A stretch of DNA of 64,000 bases from Punica granatum (lineage: Eukaryota; Streptophyta; Magnoliopsida; Myrtales; Lythraceae): positions 26,630,811-26,694,810 of the forward strand of contig NC_045128.1 in the NCBI RefSeq assembly GCF_007655135.1, written 5' to 3'. Both the position numbers and the translations under genes were made by a program. This document shows positions 11,577 to 23,438 of the stretch, piece by piece (the first letter of the stretch is position 1; each line of letters starts with the position of its first letter). The notes beneath the pieces are model-generated. The model worked only from the letters and a program-made list of their open reading frames with translations, was not told the origin of the DNA and made no database searches.

Positions 11577-13914
11577 TGTGTTAACTTTTGAGAAGATTTC
11601 AATGGTACGGGAGCTCTTGGAAACTGTAACTTTTGCCCACAATTTAAAGCCCTTTGAATTCTCCATGTTAGTATTATACCCAGCTGAAAGTCTAATTCTT
11701 ATATCAAATATTGGGTCATTTTTTGTTATCGCGTCTATAGATACAATTCTAGATATAGACTCGTGATTCTCCCATTTTTTAATACAAATTAACCTGCACA
11801 TCCTGTTTTATACCACCACCTCAACTTTGATATTGTGAGGGTCCACGGACAACACCTTACAATGATTAAATTTAAATTAGGTCTAAGTTTGATTGCATGA
11901 GCGTATGTGATATCGAGAAATTATTTAATTTATTGAGAACCTATTTCTTTTTTAAGATTACTGTTCATTTAACGTATCAATGGAATTTCTTAAATTTGAG
12001 TAAATTATTTAATATTTAATTGTTATTTTCAATGTAATAATTAAATACCCTAATTGCATTAAAAATATAAGGAATAAAGAAAATTTAGAGAACTAAGTGT
12101 TAGGTAAATGAAACTCCTACATTTCGTATTTTAACTTTTATATATCATGATATACATATATATATGCCCTTAGCAAGCAATTCCGGTTAATTTCAACCAA
12201 AGATGAATCGCAACTAAAATTTGAAAATTGTATATCACAAACAGGTATACAACATCAAAATCTACATGCAAAATCAAAAGGACTTATATTTTCTATGTTT
12301 TACAAAGAGAAAAAGGACCCCAAGAACCCTTTAAATACATACATACATACGCATATCGCAATAGTTTCGTCGGTCAATAATTTCCTTTTAAAAAACCAAA
12401 GGTCTACTAAGTCGAGAGGACACACAAAAAAAGACGCATAAATAAATCAAGTTGAATGAGCAACTCAAGAGACGCATTATCAAGAGTTAAGAATTTTCGA
12501 TATTTCACTAGGAGCGGAGGGCTCACAAATAAAACTTTCACTATTTCGCTATTCCGTTTTTATATATTATATATAGCTATATTGATTGATTGGGAGATTT
12601 TGAGCAAAATAAAGATAAATTAATATGTGAAAACATTACGTAAAGTGAAGAATAATATTGTCCCTAAATTATCATTTTCTATTTTAAAATGTATTATATG
12701 ATATTTAAACTGAGAAAAAGAATACTTCCGACTTTTTAACCACATTCTATAAATAAGACAATAGTCACCAAACTGGAATTTTTTCTTAAATAATAATATA
12801 AGGTAGGATAATAAAATCAATCAAGGCTTCTTTTATTTTGATTACATCTAGTTGTTTCGAAATATTCCTTATGGCAAGTCTTCCTTGGTTCCCCTCTCCT
12901 ATTTTACTTTTCTTTGACATGAGCTTCTGGCTTTGAGCATAGCCGAAAGCAAATACACAAGATCAGATACAAGCATCCTTACTTTTCGAATAGCCGGCTC
13001 CGGCGATTGCACTTTCTCCATCCCAATCAGACTTGCAGAAAGACTAGTCGAACAAGACGCGGCTTCACTTTAAAGTATAGGGGAAGATCAAAACTATCTT
13101 TAGTGATTCGTAAGTGCCTTCTTTGATCTAGTCAGGACTGCCACTCAATCTTCCTAATAACTAACTCATAACTAACCTTGACTAATTGCATACCAGAGCT
13201 TCAAGCAAAATGAAACTCAACACTTTCACGTCAGACTGTACATACAACCCAACTTGCACCAAAAGGCTGAGAAAGGAATAAGTCGGTTCATAGATATAAC
13301 TTAGAAGGCAAGTTTATTGTCCCTTAACTATCAACAATATCATTCTTGAGTCGGTCAATGTTATTTAACCAACAAGTATATCATTTCCTGTCGTGTCAAG
13401 TATATCGATGTAGGATATTGAGTTGTGTCAGGCTGTTCTAGTGCTATTAACCAAATTCTGCAATCAGGTCCCAGTGCCATGGATCCGTTTGATAAACAAC
13501 CCATGATCAAGTTAGTAGCCGTGCTCTATGCAGGACTATTCAACGTAACGTGCCGCGTTCACTCTGCACTATTAGACTTTATGTAAGGATAACTCTCAAC
13601 CCCGAATCAGCAGGGCACTTAACGCTCTACTGCACCCCTGGCACGGGGCTTACAACGCCAAACCACCATCAAGTTTCAGTACACAATGGAGAAGGGGAGA
13701 AAAGGAAAAAGCATGTCTTTCTGTGCAATCTACTGTTATGAACAAGCCACAAAAAATAATCAACAGAACCCAAGAAATACACAAATCAACTACTATGTTC
13801 TTGTACAGTGGTAATTAATGAGAAGGCAAACCAATATCCACACCATGACCATTTGGGCCGACATAAATAGGAACCACAAGGAGAAAGAGGATAACTTACT
13901 CGATCCTAATCTGA

Positions 13915-16900
13915 TCAGAGGAATTGCCAATCATCCTCGCCCTCGGTGGGACCTGTGGGCTCATCTCTACAATAATCCCCTTCATCTGGGTCGCCATGAC
14001 TAACTCCCCTTGATGCGCAATTACTGTTACTATTACTACTGGGCGTTTCAGCGACTGTGAATAGTGGAGCCCCATTCGATTCCTTTGCGAGCTCCGATGC
14101 ACGTGAACAGAAATTATCGAAATCATCTGCAAGGCAGAAGTAGAATTATCAATAAGAAGGATAAGTTGCAAGTTCCAAAACTTGGACATGGGAAGCTAGA
14201 CCAAACCTTTGTCGCGACAGTAAAAACCAATAGCCAGTGATGGGTCAAGAGAGTCCAGGGTAATGTGCCGAATGACACTGAAAAGAGGAACCAAGAGTCA
14301 GGAACAAAAACCCAACTGAGAAAACGACAGTCATAAACAAGAAAATCCCAGCTAGAAACCAGTTCCAAACGAGTCCCTCTTTTTTTGTGAAGAGAAAAGG
14401 GATAAAGTCTATTGACATGATCAATCACCAAAATTGATTGTTCTAAATCCCATTTTGGTAGCCCTGAGATCCACAATCAAGAATGGTTGAGATTGATCCG
14501 GTCCAATGGCTTATTTTTCTTTTTTTTTGGGTCCTTGAACATGATCTACATTATAAATCTGACCAAAAGAGCAGCTATAAAAGCAATACCTGCAGTGGTA
14601 TGAAGAAGTGTCAGCCTCCAAGTTATCTCGGTTGATGGTCACTGCCTGGTAAAACCAACCGTCATAAGAATCTCCACCAAGTACTCACAGTCGAGTGTAC
14701 AAATAACAAAGCATAAACAAAAGTTGTTTCTTTGAATGGTAGTTTTCACCCATTCCTTTCCTTAACAAAACCAAAATCTAACGAAAAGTCAATCCCTGTT
14801 TGCCAATATTAGATTCTTTGTCCAGCTTCCAACGTTTAACTGGGGATACGGCTAAACCACCCATAACTCTGGCAACCAGACACCAGGTAACGGAAGTTGT
14901 TCAAAGATCATGACCAACAGCAGGGCCCCTCGGACCTATCCTGAGGGCGTCGAACCAGTTATGTGTGGGCTAGGGAACTAACACTTCAAATATTAGTTAG
15001 AAGCTATAAAAGCCTCCAATATTAAATTGTTAATAGAGATCATGTGTTCTAGAAGCATTTTGGACCTATACTAGGTTCACTACCAACCAACATACATACT
15101 CTCCCTCTTCATTCTTGCTCTTCTACTTTTCCTCCATACAGGACTCCAGAGCAATTCTTATGATAGGCACCTACTTGGAACCTGAACTGAGGCAAGTCGT
15201 AATGATTTTTGTTGCTACCATACTCCTAATAAAAAACTGGTTCAAAATAGAACAGTTTTTGGTTCTGAAATCTTCATTCTGACTATTTGCATGAGTCTCA
15301 AAGACCAAATGGATGAGTAAAGACATTTAACAGAACAAAAGAATGGAGGGAGCAGCACCAAGTTTGACCAAATTAGCCCCGACAGGTTACCAGTTACATT
15401 GACCTATATCCATATTTACATTATCTGACCATAAAGCAAACTCATCGCTATGTACCCAGATTTTTGGTTTGAAGATTAAAGGATAGGAAGAATACTAGAG
15501 TCCTCTTAAAGGAACAAGAGTAAGAGATCACTTTTTCGTTAAGCTTAAGAAAACTAACTTGACATATTAAGGTAATTAACTTCTTTCTCCTTTCATCACA
15601 TTCATTTTTCCCTCAATGAACGAACTTATAACGAAAAGCAGTGAATAATAAGTTTTAACAAACAAAACCTACCCAACGCAAAATAAATAAACAAATAGAT
15701 AGACAAATCCACTAACAGAGAAACTGCCTACCAGAGGACCAAGACTAACCTTTAGAGTTAGTTTGTTAAGTCACTCAAGCCATGACTCAAGACCAGCCTT
15801 ATAAACTTTGTACATGTCAATGACCAAATAAAAGGAAAAAGAATATTATTATAAAGGTATCTGAAGTTTTGCACCCAAAAAGCTTTATCTTCTTCAAGTC
15901 ACTAACTTAGAATCAGGGGAAAACACCAACTTTATAGCAATATCCTACTCTAAAGGCAGTATAACAGCCTTATCTTACCAATTCCGCTCGTGGACTACCC
16001 TAGCTGTAGATGAAGGCCAGATTGCCTATTGACAAAAAGGGTGTAGGGAAGAGTTATGAGCTTACTACCATAAGTTTTTGAAGCGCGAGTGGGCATCTTT
16101 ATAGCTTAAATAATTGCTCACGTAATACCTCAACTGTAATTATGGTTATGTCACAATAACTTTTGATTTCAACCTTCTGATACAAAATGGCACAACCCTG
16201 TAGGAAATTTAGCTACAAGATATTCATGCAAATTAGCCTTCTAATTTGTCCTTGTGCTGTTACTAATTAGGTGCTATTTGAAATTCTAATGCAGCAGTCT
16301 CAATAACCAAACCATGTATTAGCACAATAATCAGAAATTAAGGAAGTACCGGCTGAACTTCATGGGGATCCAGGTAGAAGACTTCTTCATCTTGTACGCC
16401 TATCATATAAGTTGAAGCACCAGGTTTCCCACCCAACACACCAAGGCTTTGAGGAAAGGAAAAGATCGCCCGCAGTGATGGAACATACCTGTCATACATT
16501 TGGCGATTTTAATGTAGTCCATGGGAGCACATATTCAGAAGCTGAATTTAAGTATCAGTGGCAAAATATTCTGCACTGTGAACACAGGTTAGGAGCAAAT
16601 CTTTCAGTTACAGGGATCAAGGCACCTCAATCACCGGTAACACCCTCCCAGACCATGTCACCAGAAAGCTAAGCTTCAGAGTTCCGCTGCTTCCAATGAC
16701 CTGGTCTCTGGCGGAGGTGGTCAGAATCGCGCTTCCTCAAAGCAGATCTAACTCAAGGTCAGTTTACTCTGATATCAGGTTGAGCTGGCTCATCCTAGCC
16801 ACCTCCCCAGAGACAAGATCACTGCAGTCTTCTGCTGCCTCCATTGACCTGGTCTGTAGAGGAGTTGGCCAGAGATCGAGCCACCTGACAAAGATCTTTG

Positions 16901-18773
16901 GGTGCAACAGAAGGGGTTTCTTTCAGACTTTCAGAATGGTCCAGAGGTGTTTCCAAAGTTCATATACATATTTGGAATGAAAAAGGGAGATTATATGTGG
17001 ATCAAATAGCAACTTGTACAATGCTATGGAAGCTTTTATTTCGTAGTTCATGACTCTAGGCCATTTCTCTAGCATCCACTTGAAGCAGATCGGTTTCTTG
17101 AAGGCTATATTGTAGTGAGCTATCAATTTTGAAGAGCTTTGACTATCTAAACAAAGAATACAGTACCTTTAGCTATCCTTTGAGCACTTTTTTATTTGTG
17201 CAGATTTCTATTTCTAAATTATGCCTATTTAGCATCTAAATGTATGGGGTGCAGCAAAATAGAAGATCATCAGTGAGGGGGAAAAAGAAAAGATCAACCC
17301 CATATCTTACACAAGGCTGAATAGTTAGTGTAAGCCATGACACTTTCAAAAACTATGAGACAAATGAAGAGCATCTGAAACCAATAGCTAGTATCATCAA
17401 AATGGAAAAGATAAGATCTGCAAGATCACAAACCTGGGATTGACCTTTCCAAGTCCGAGAACAAGAGGAACCAGCAAAAGAATAGGAGCCCATTCTGATT
17501 GACCTCGAGAAAACTCGGAACAGTGTCTTTTTGCATCTTCAATGCACAGGACTGGGGCTCCACCACGCTCTCCATCTTCATCACCAGAAACAACATAAAT
17601 TGCCATAGGAAGTGCGGGTTCCCCATGATTTATCAGCTCTTCCCTCTTGGAGCGGACAAGAATTTCCCATGAGCGGCACATAGCATACGGGCCCACCCAT
17701 GACCCAGCTGCAAGGCCATAGGCCTTTCCTGATTGAATAAGACTGTGAATAGAGAATGGGCAGGCCTCGGTATCACCGAAGTGGTGCAAGATGTCAATAT
17801 ATTCTTGAGTAAGCAGCTGCAAAGATTACATAGGCAAATGAGCAAATTCTTCTGCTATATAATCTAAGAGAATATCATCATGGAAATTCAGGGTATGCAT
17901 AGAAGACATGAATCGAACATGCAAATTAAGCAAGCACATCCCACAATCCTTGTACCTTGTCTGATGGTTTTCTCCACGATCTGCCCAATCGGTGGAACAA
18001 CAATGCCTACACAAAGACAGGCCTCGTCAGACAGATATAAGAGAAGTGTGTTATCTAGCAAGAAGGAAACTTTCCACATGAATATGTCAAACCGAATATC
18101 TATTTGCTGAATTGATATGATAAGAAACTAAAAATTCGGAAACGAACACGAGGAGAGCTATAAAAACCTGAGCTACGAGCATCTGACTGCTTCGAAGCAT
18201 GCAGCCCCAATTTACATCACTTGTATAACTTGAATCTCCAATAGCATCAAATCCTACCCAAAAGAAAGACAAGCTACAGCACATTCAGCACTCGTTGGAC
18301 AGGGACATGACAGGAACCTCAACATCTGCCGAGAAAAATCCACGTCCCGATAACCCGAACATACCTTTGCGATAGGTCATGATGACCCTTGATGAGAAAT
18401 CCTGCTCAAACGCAGCCAACCCGACAGCCTCGTCGTCCGAGGACACATTGTAGCGGACGCCAAGGAGCCAAATATCGCTCGTCGAGTTGGACAGGCCGGT
18501 TCGAGCAGACCCGAGCACGAAACTCTCGTGAATCCGCCTCATCGGCCCGCCGCTCACAATTCTCTTCACTGCTGATGCCCAGGCATGGTGTCTGTGCTTG
18601 CACGAGGACTGCGAGTGTCTGTAGGGATCAAAGATTGAGAAGGCGGACGAGAACAGAGTAGACCATGAAGAGGCGGCGGCGGCGGAGGAGGACGAGGACG
18701 AGGAAGACGAGGAGGAGGGAGGCTTCCGGTTGTCAGTAGCTTCGTCCCTCTCACGAAAGCCGAAACCTTTCAT
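13915..18773 (-). CDS. ATG4: ATG4 cysteine protease (autophagy)
   Basis: Complete gene of eight exons: 18773-18365, 18253-18168, 18006-17956, 17816-17434, 16488-16350, 14645-14590, 14277-14207 and 14126-13915 (TGA 13917-13915). All have GT-AG borders and matching phases, giving 468 residues, normal for plant ATG4. ATG4 cuts the C-terminus of ATG8 to expose the glycine used for lipid attachment, and later removes ATG8 from membranes, in the cytosol. Catalytic residues are visible: Cys154 in DVNWGCMLRSSQM, and Asp350 and His352 in FYLDPHEVQ. Other family marks are STSDIWLLG, GLAAGSWVGPYAMCRSW, VVSGDEDGERGGAP, FPQSLGVLGGKPGASTY and DSLDPSLAIGFYCRDK. The N-terminus has a serine run (about residues 18-30). 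The C-terminus EDDWQFL looks like an ATG8-interacting W-x-x-L motif after acidic residues. The promoter side carries a MITE and a LINE. Confidence 0.96.
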
Positions 18774-19234
18774 GAGCTAGGCAGTCACGGAACTCGAGCC
18801 CAGTTCGCTCAGGGAAGCTGAGCCGCTGACCCTCCAACAAGAACCGCCAATCGGGTTCGAATCGATCGGGGAATCCAATCCCCGATCATATAGGAAGTAG
18901 TGGCCTGACGAAATCACTGATTGCAGAACTTGAAGCTCCCGCAGATGAACTGTCGGACGACCGGGAAGACGGAAATTGGGTCGGAATCGGCGGTGAGGTA
19001 ATCGAAGAGGAAGAGGAGAGGAGGCCTTCGTGGCGTTGAAGAGGAGGAGACGGGTGAATACCACCAGTACAAGGTAGCTGCCCCAGCACAGCAAGCCCCA
19101 CGTCAAATCATTGTATGTTCTGTATATGCCGTGAACTTGTTGGGTAAATATTTGATATTCGCCCCCCAAAGATTTGTTATATCTTAGAATAGGCCTTTGT
19201 AGATATCTTAGAATAGGCCTTTGTAGATATTGAC
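18774..19234. other. 5' flank of ATG4 (leader and proximal promoter)
   Basis: This GC-richer stretch to about 19160 is read on the minus strand just before the ATG4 start codon and is probably leader sequence, perhaps with a leader intron. Its open frames (for example 19169-18777) show no family features. A perfect 24-base tandem duplication lies at 19179-19226. Confidence 0.5.
19179..19226. repeat. 24-bp perfect tandem duplication
   Basis: The unit 19179-19202 is repeated exactly at 19203-19226, containing 'cttagaataggcctttgtag'. It lies about 410 bases upstream of the ATG4 start codon. Confidence 0.9.
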
Positions 19235-19395
19235 TTATTTGGTTGGCAAATGTGATTTTAAAATCACAATTTTAACATAATTATATCCACAACAAAATAA
19301 AATAATTTATACAAAATCAAAAGATGGGCCCATTTATACCACTTTTTTTCAAAATCAAAATCTGATTTTAAAATCATATTTTGAAACCAAACGCA
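19235..19395. mobile_element. MITE, family C copy
   Basis: The ends pair as imperfect inverted repeats: 'tttggttggcaaatgtgatt' at the left and a right end whose complement starts 'gcgtttggtttcaaaatatg'. GATTTTAAAATC palindromes lie near both ends. The copy at 38884-39112 has the same phrases in the opposite orientation, including 'gtggtataaat'. It is non-coding and sits about 0.46 kb upstream of ATG4. Confidence 0.65.
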
Positions 19396-19590
19396 GTAAT
19401 AGTTTTTCAAAATTGCATTTTCTAGATTTCATTTTGTATTTCATCAAAATTGAATTGAATGATGTCGTTTCGAATCCATACGATATACCTGAGTTGATTT
19501 AGAACCATAAGATTTTGAATGCGATTGAAATCTTGCAAAAATCAATTAGATTTATCCAGAATTTAATTCAATTAGAAGTAGAAATAATAA

Positions 19591-22265
19591 TTTTTCTGGG
19601 GTAAAAAGACGAAGTTCATTAAGTAAAATCGTTCATGCACTACGCGCTTACAGTACAAGGGAAATAATGTCCCATAGCATCCCGAAACAACAATGTCATA
19701 ATAGAAAGGGACAGAGAAAGCAAAATTGTAGAACTACTAGATAAAACAGCTCTTAGTGTGGCCAGGTGGTCCGCATCTCTATTCACTTCCCTAAAGATAT
19801 GCCTGAGGATGATGTCTTCAAATTCATAGCAGAGGTTCCTGCAATAATCGATCAAGTTCATTAGAGCTATATTAAAGGTGTTTCCTCGTATCCAATCAAT
19901 GATGAGTTTGGCTTTAAGCTCAATAACAAGTTTTCAAATATTGCAGTCTCGAGCGAGGAGAAGTCCCTGGTGGAGGGCTTTGCACACAGCTACGGGGCTC
20001 GTTGTGATTCTCAATTTTAAAGAAAAGCCAGCAATCCAGCCATCTTAGGGGTCTCAAATGACGCCTCCCACACCCGCCAAGCCTGGATTAACCCTCAATA
20101 AGCCATCAGAGTTGAGCTTGTGGTATCCCTCTAGTAGGGGATCCTATTAAACATGGATGTGGCTTTGGCCGAGCTATAGATGCATAGTACTTAGCCACCG
20201 CATGTATGGCGTGTTTGATGAGACTACTGTGTAGCAGCTTAGAAGAGAATATCAGCAAATTTCGACTCTTCCAGAGTTTCCATATGGCAAAAGCAAATGT
20301 CACCCCCCAAGGGGATGTTGAGGTTTGATTAATGCATGGAGGAGATATTGGAAATGATCCAGCTCCCAAAAGGGATCGAGAATTGTTGTCAAAAGATGCG
20401 GGCATCATGATAGCTTCGGAGAATGTGCTCGACTAATTCTATGGATACAGAGCAAATATAGCAAAGGGGAGAGACAGGGAGGCCATGCCTTGCAAGAAGG
20501 TTGGTTGTGGCAAGTTCATCCTTTATACAAAGCTATATGAAGAATTTGATTCAAGGTAGAGTAGGGCTCGACCAAATCCAATTCCAATTGCTTGCAAGTG
20601 AATCAGTGCAAGAGATAAGTTGATTTGGAAGAGAATTTGACATTATGTGTGTGTCCCCAAAAGACGGAGTTGGGTTGGTCGTGCAGGGAACCAATGGGCA
20701 GATCGCAAATAGAATTTGCAATCATAGGAGGCAGATCAAAAGGAAGGTAGCTGAGGTCCCAAGCCCTTGAGGATGGCAGGACTGAACTGACTAAACAGTT
20801 GGATTTAGATGGTGGCAGGGGCTCTTTAATGCAATTTCGAAGAGGTTTCATGCCAACCCAATGATTAGACCAAAATTTAGAAGAAGATCCATCACCGATC
20901 TGACATTTAACTACTTTTTCCCATACATTTGTTCCCACTCTAGTTGCTTGAGCCTTTTTAGCATTGGATTGACTTTGGGAATTGAACCTATGTTGGAGGA
21001 AACGGGCCCAAGGGGCATTAGAGGAAACAGCCCGAAAGACAAGGCTACCTAGGAGAGCTATATTATAGAACCCCAATCCGATGATATTGAGACCACCCAT
21101 ATTCTTAGGCTTAGCAACTTCGTCCTAAGATATAAGGTGGAGTCTCCTTTTGTTGAGGGTGGAACCCCATAGAAAGTCACGGTTGATTCGTTCCAAGGTG
21201 GAAATAGTGGAGCGAGGAAAGAGGGAGCACTACATAGAGTATGAGGGTATAGCTGATTCAATAAGGATAATTCTACCCCCATGGAAAGAAGCTTGATTTT
21301 CATCCTGCTAGCTTGGCTCTTACTTTTTCCACCACAAAGGAGAAGTGTGTTTCCTTTCGGGAGGATAAGTCTATCGAGAAACCAAGATATTTCCCCGGAT
21401 CATTGGTTTCTTAAACGTTAAAAGCATAGCAGGTTTGGGCATGGCTAGCAACGGACTTTTTTTGGCAAAGAGTAGCTTTGATTTCTCGAGATTGATCCTC
21501 AAGCCTGATTCAACACAGAAGTGATCAAGGGTTGTACGAATAGCTTGAATTGTAGATTCATTAGTGTTTCCCATGAGGAGGATGTCATTAGCAAATCATA
21601 AAATGGGACAGAGGGAGGCTTCCTTGTACATGCTCAATTCCCTTCCATAATTTAGAGTCTATATCATCCTTAATCAAGTTGACCAGATATTTCATACAAA
21701 GGATGAATATGTATAGTGATAGGGGGTCGCCTTGCCAGAAACCACTTGAAGGAAAGAACTGATCAAGGCCCGCACCATTGAAGAGTACCGAGATTGTAGT
21801 AGTAGAGGTACAGGATATAATCAAATTGATCTAGGTGCTCGAAAAAGCAAAATGACTAATGATTTTACAAATGAAGGGCCATTCAAGCCGATGAAAGGCT
21901 TTCTCAAGATCTAACTTGAGAACGAAGCCACCTGAAGCTAAATTGTATGTTCTGAAGAATTGTATTACCTCACGGAGAAGGATAACGTTATCAATTGGTC
22001 TCCTCCCTGAGATAAAGTTGCATTGGAAGGGAGAGATCAGGTCATTGAGGCAAGGACGAAGCTGCCGAACCATGATTTTTTAGATGACCTTGTAAATTGT
22101 ATTACATAGGCTTATGGGACGGAATTGTGTGATAGTATCTGGGGCATCGCACTTTGGAATTAAAGAAATAAGGGTGTGGTTCAATCCTTCAAGCAGAACT
22201 AAGGTAGCAAAGAAGCTTTGGACGACCTGTTCAGTTGAGGTCCCGACAATGTCCCAACATCTTTG
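19591..22265 (-). mobile_element. LINE (non-LTR) retrotransposon, 5'-truncated and decayed
   Basis: Minus-strand pieces of one L1-type ORF2 follow each other in order. The reverse transcriptase start (NHTLISLIPKCDAP, FRPISLCNTIYKVI; 22230-22080) is followed by ISPFQCNFISGRRPIDNVIL and LDLEKAFHRLEW (22073-21831), GFWQGDPLSLYIF (21824-21588), a zinc-finger-like RVT end near 20650, and an RNase H-like C-terminus with REVNRDADHLATL (19861-19640). Frames are broken many times by stops and shifts. The FADD catalytic box reads FAND (about 21595-21584), so one aspartate is lost. The endonuclease half is missing. The 3' end runs 'ctttttaccccag' into a short A-run near 19591. It joins gypsy gag sequence at about 22265, so it seems to have inserted into that older element. 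Confidence 0.85.
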
Positions 22266-22990
22266 ATAGATACATATCATCAGTCATTCTTCCTAGTAAG
22301 GACGTGACGTGCCTTCTAACATGATCATGGGGGTCTAACTTCCCATCATACGCAGCTATCTGGGGGTGAAGGAGAAACTAGGCAGCAACTAGGTAGCATA
22401 AATCTCCATAGACAGAGGCAGAGTGACATTTGAATTGAAGACGAGGACCCCTATCCTCTTCCTTTCAATCTCAGCAAAGCGTTCCTCAATTATCTTGTTA
22501 ACTTCCTCAGGTGTCAGCAAAGTTGGAAGCGGGGTCACGGCCAAGAGTCTCTACAAGCTGCGAAGCATTCTTGGCCTCCAAGGCTTTCTTTTGCTTCTTA
22601 GGGGACTCTGAGTACTCCGACTGGACAGAGTTCGCGGGGTTATTCTAGGCATCGCCCTTGGACCCCCTCATCTTGCTCATTATCATCATAGGGAAAGCAT
22701 TCTCACGACCTTCTTCATGGCCTGAACTTTCGCCATGAGAGCCTCAGAGAGGTTGTTGATCAAATGTTCGTCTAGATTTGGGCCTTGAGGAGGGGGAACA
22801 ACATCCACTACATCGGGAACATCCCTAGGGAGATATGTGTCATCTGATAGGTGATTTGAATGCTGACCAGCCTTGCTGTTTGCGGGATTTGCGTTCGATT
22901 TTGCCTGGCTTTTTGTCATAACCATCTTTAAATCTTCCGACGAACTACAACACAAATGATAATTGGCAGAAACCTAAACCTTTCGCACGA
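22266..22990 (-). pseudogene. Ty3/gypsy gag remnant
   Basis: Just inside the LTR and primer site, an open frame starts at 22955 (89 residues, MCCSSSEDLKMVMTKSQAKS…). After frame breaks come KKQKKALEAKNASQLVETLG (near 22600) and a gag phrase with YDGKLDPHDHV followed by LLGRMTDD (near 22340-22290), which fits the gypsy 'YDGxxDPxxH' motif. The gag is cut by the LINE at about 22265. No protease, reverse transcriptase, integrase or second LTR of this element is seen in the window. Confidence 0.65.
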
Positions 22991-23008
22991 TTTCTACTGA
23001 CAGCGCCA
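22991..23008 (-). other. Retrotransposon primer-binding site
   Basis: On the minus strand, TGGCGCTGTCAGTAGAA starts two bases after the LTR end. It resembles the TGGCGCCGTCTGTGGGAA-type primer site of plant gypsy elements. Confidence 0.6.
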
Positions 23009-23009
23009 A

Positions 23010-23409
23010 TGCTACGGACCTGTGAATCAAGTTGAATCAACGTGCAATCCTCATGCTCTCGATCAACCCGCACAAAGGGAAATCAGGCTCGATTTCCCTC
23101 TCCTACGCTCAAGTCAACTAAGAATTCACGAGAATAAATAGTATCTAATCTCTTCCGCAATGGACGTACCTCGATATTTATAAACGATCATAAGAATATC
23201 CATTACCTTAACTCGCGGGATTCTCTATATATTCAGCAAATACCGTATCAAGATAAATTAGGAAGTTACCAATAAACTCTCACATCCATGTTGAGCCAAC
23301 CACCCGCTTCGTTGGAAGGACCAAGGCCTACCCAAGTGAACCCAACTCAACAAGCTACGCGGGCCTGCTCGGCCCATAGGATATTCGGCCCAGAACCCGG
23401 TCCCTAACA
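23010..23409 (-). mobile_element. Ty3/gypsy LTR (400 bp)
   Basis: Read on the minus strand it begins TGTTAGGGACCGGG, ends GGTCCGTAGCA (the TG…CA rule), carries a TATA-like TTTATAAATA near its middle, and is followed by a primer site and gag. It is therefore the 5' LTR of the broken element running towards lower coordinates. Its outer end lies 30 bases before the start codon at 23439 of the metalloprotease gene, which points the other way. Confidence 0.8.
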
Positions 23410-23438
23410 GAACTTGAGCAGTATTTTAGCTTCGTTTC

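Larger units (their letters stand above)
9351..13914. other. Intergenic stretch between F-box gene and ATG4 gene
   Basis: No supportable gene in this 4.6-kb AT-rich stretch. 9540-9720 resembles one arm of a MULE-type fold-back MITE ('aatttggtacaaaac', 'gacgccgtta', then CACGT-rich sequence). A SINE and a complete fold-back MITE are listed separately. The segment from about 13900 down to 12840 is downstream of ATG4 on the minus strand and probably includes its 3' UTR. Confidence 0.6.

Noticed and set aside
12899..13021. Minus-strand 40-codon frame starting MEKVQSPEPAIRKVRML, coding-like in look
   Set aside because: It is short, has no recognisable domain, and lies where the 3' UTR of ATG4 is expected.
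18777..19169. 130-codon minus-strand frame upstream of ATG4
   Set aside because: No family features; it lies in the probable leader, and ATG4 already has the normal family start at 18773.
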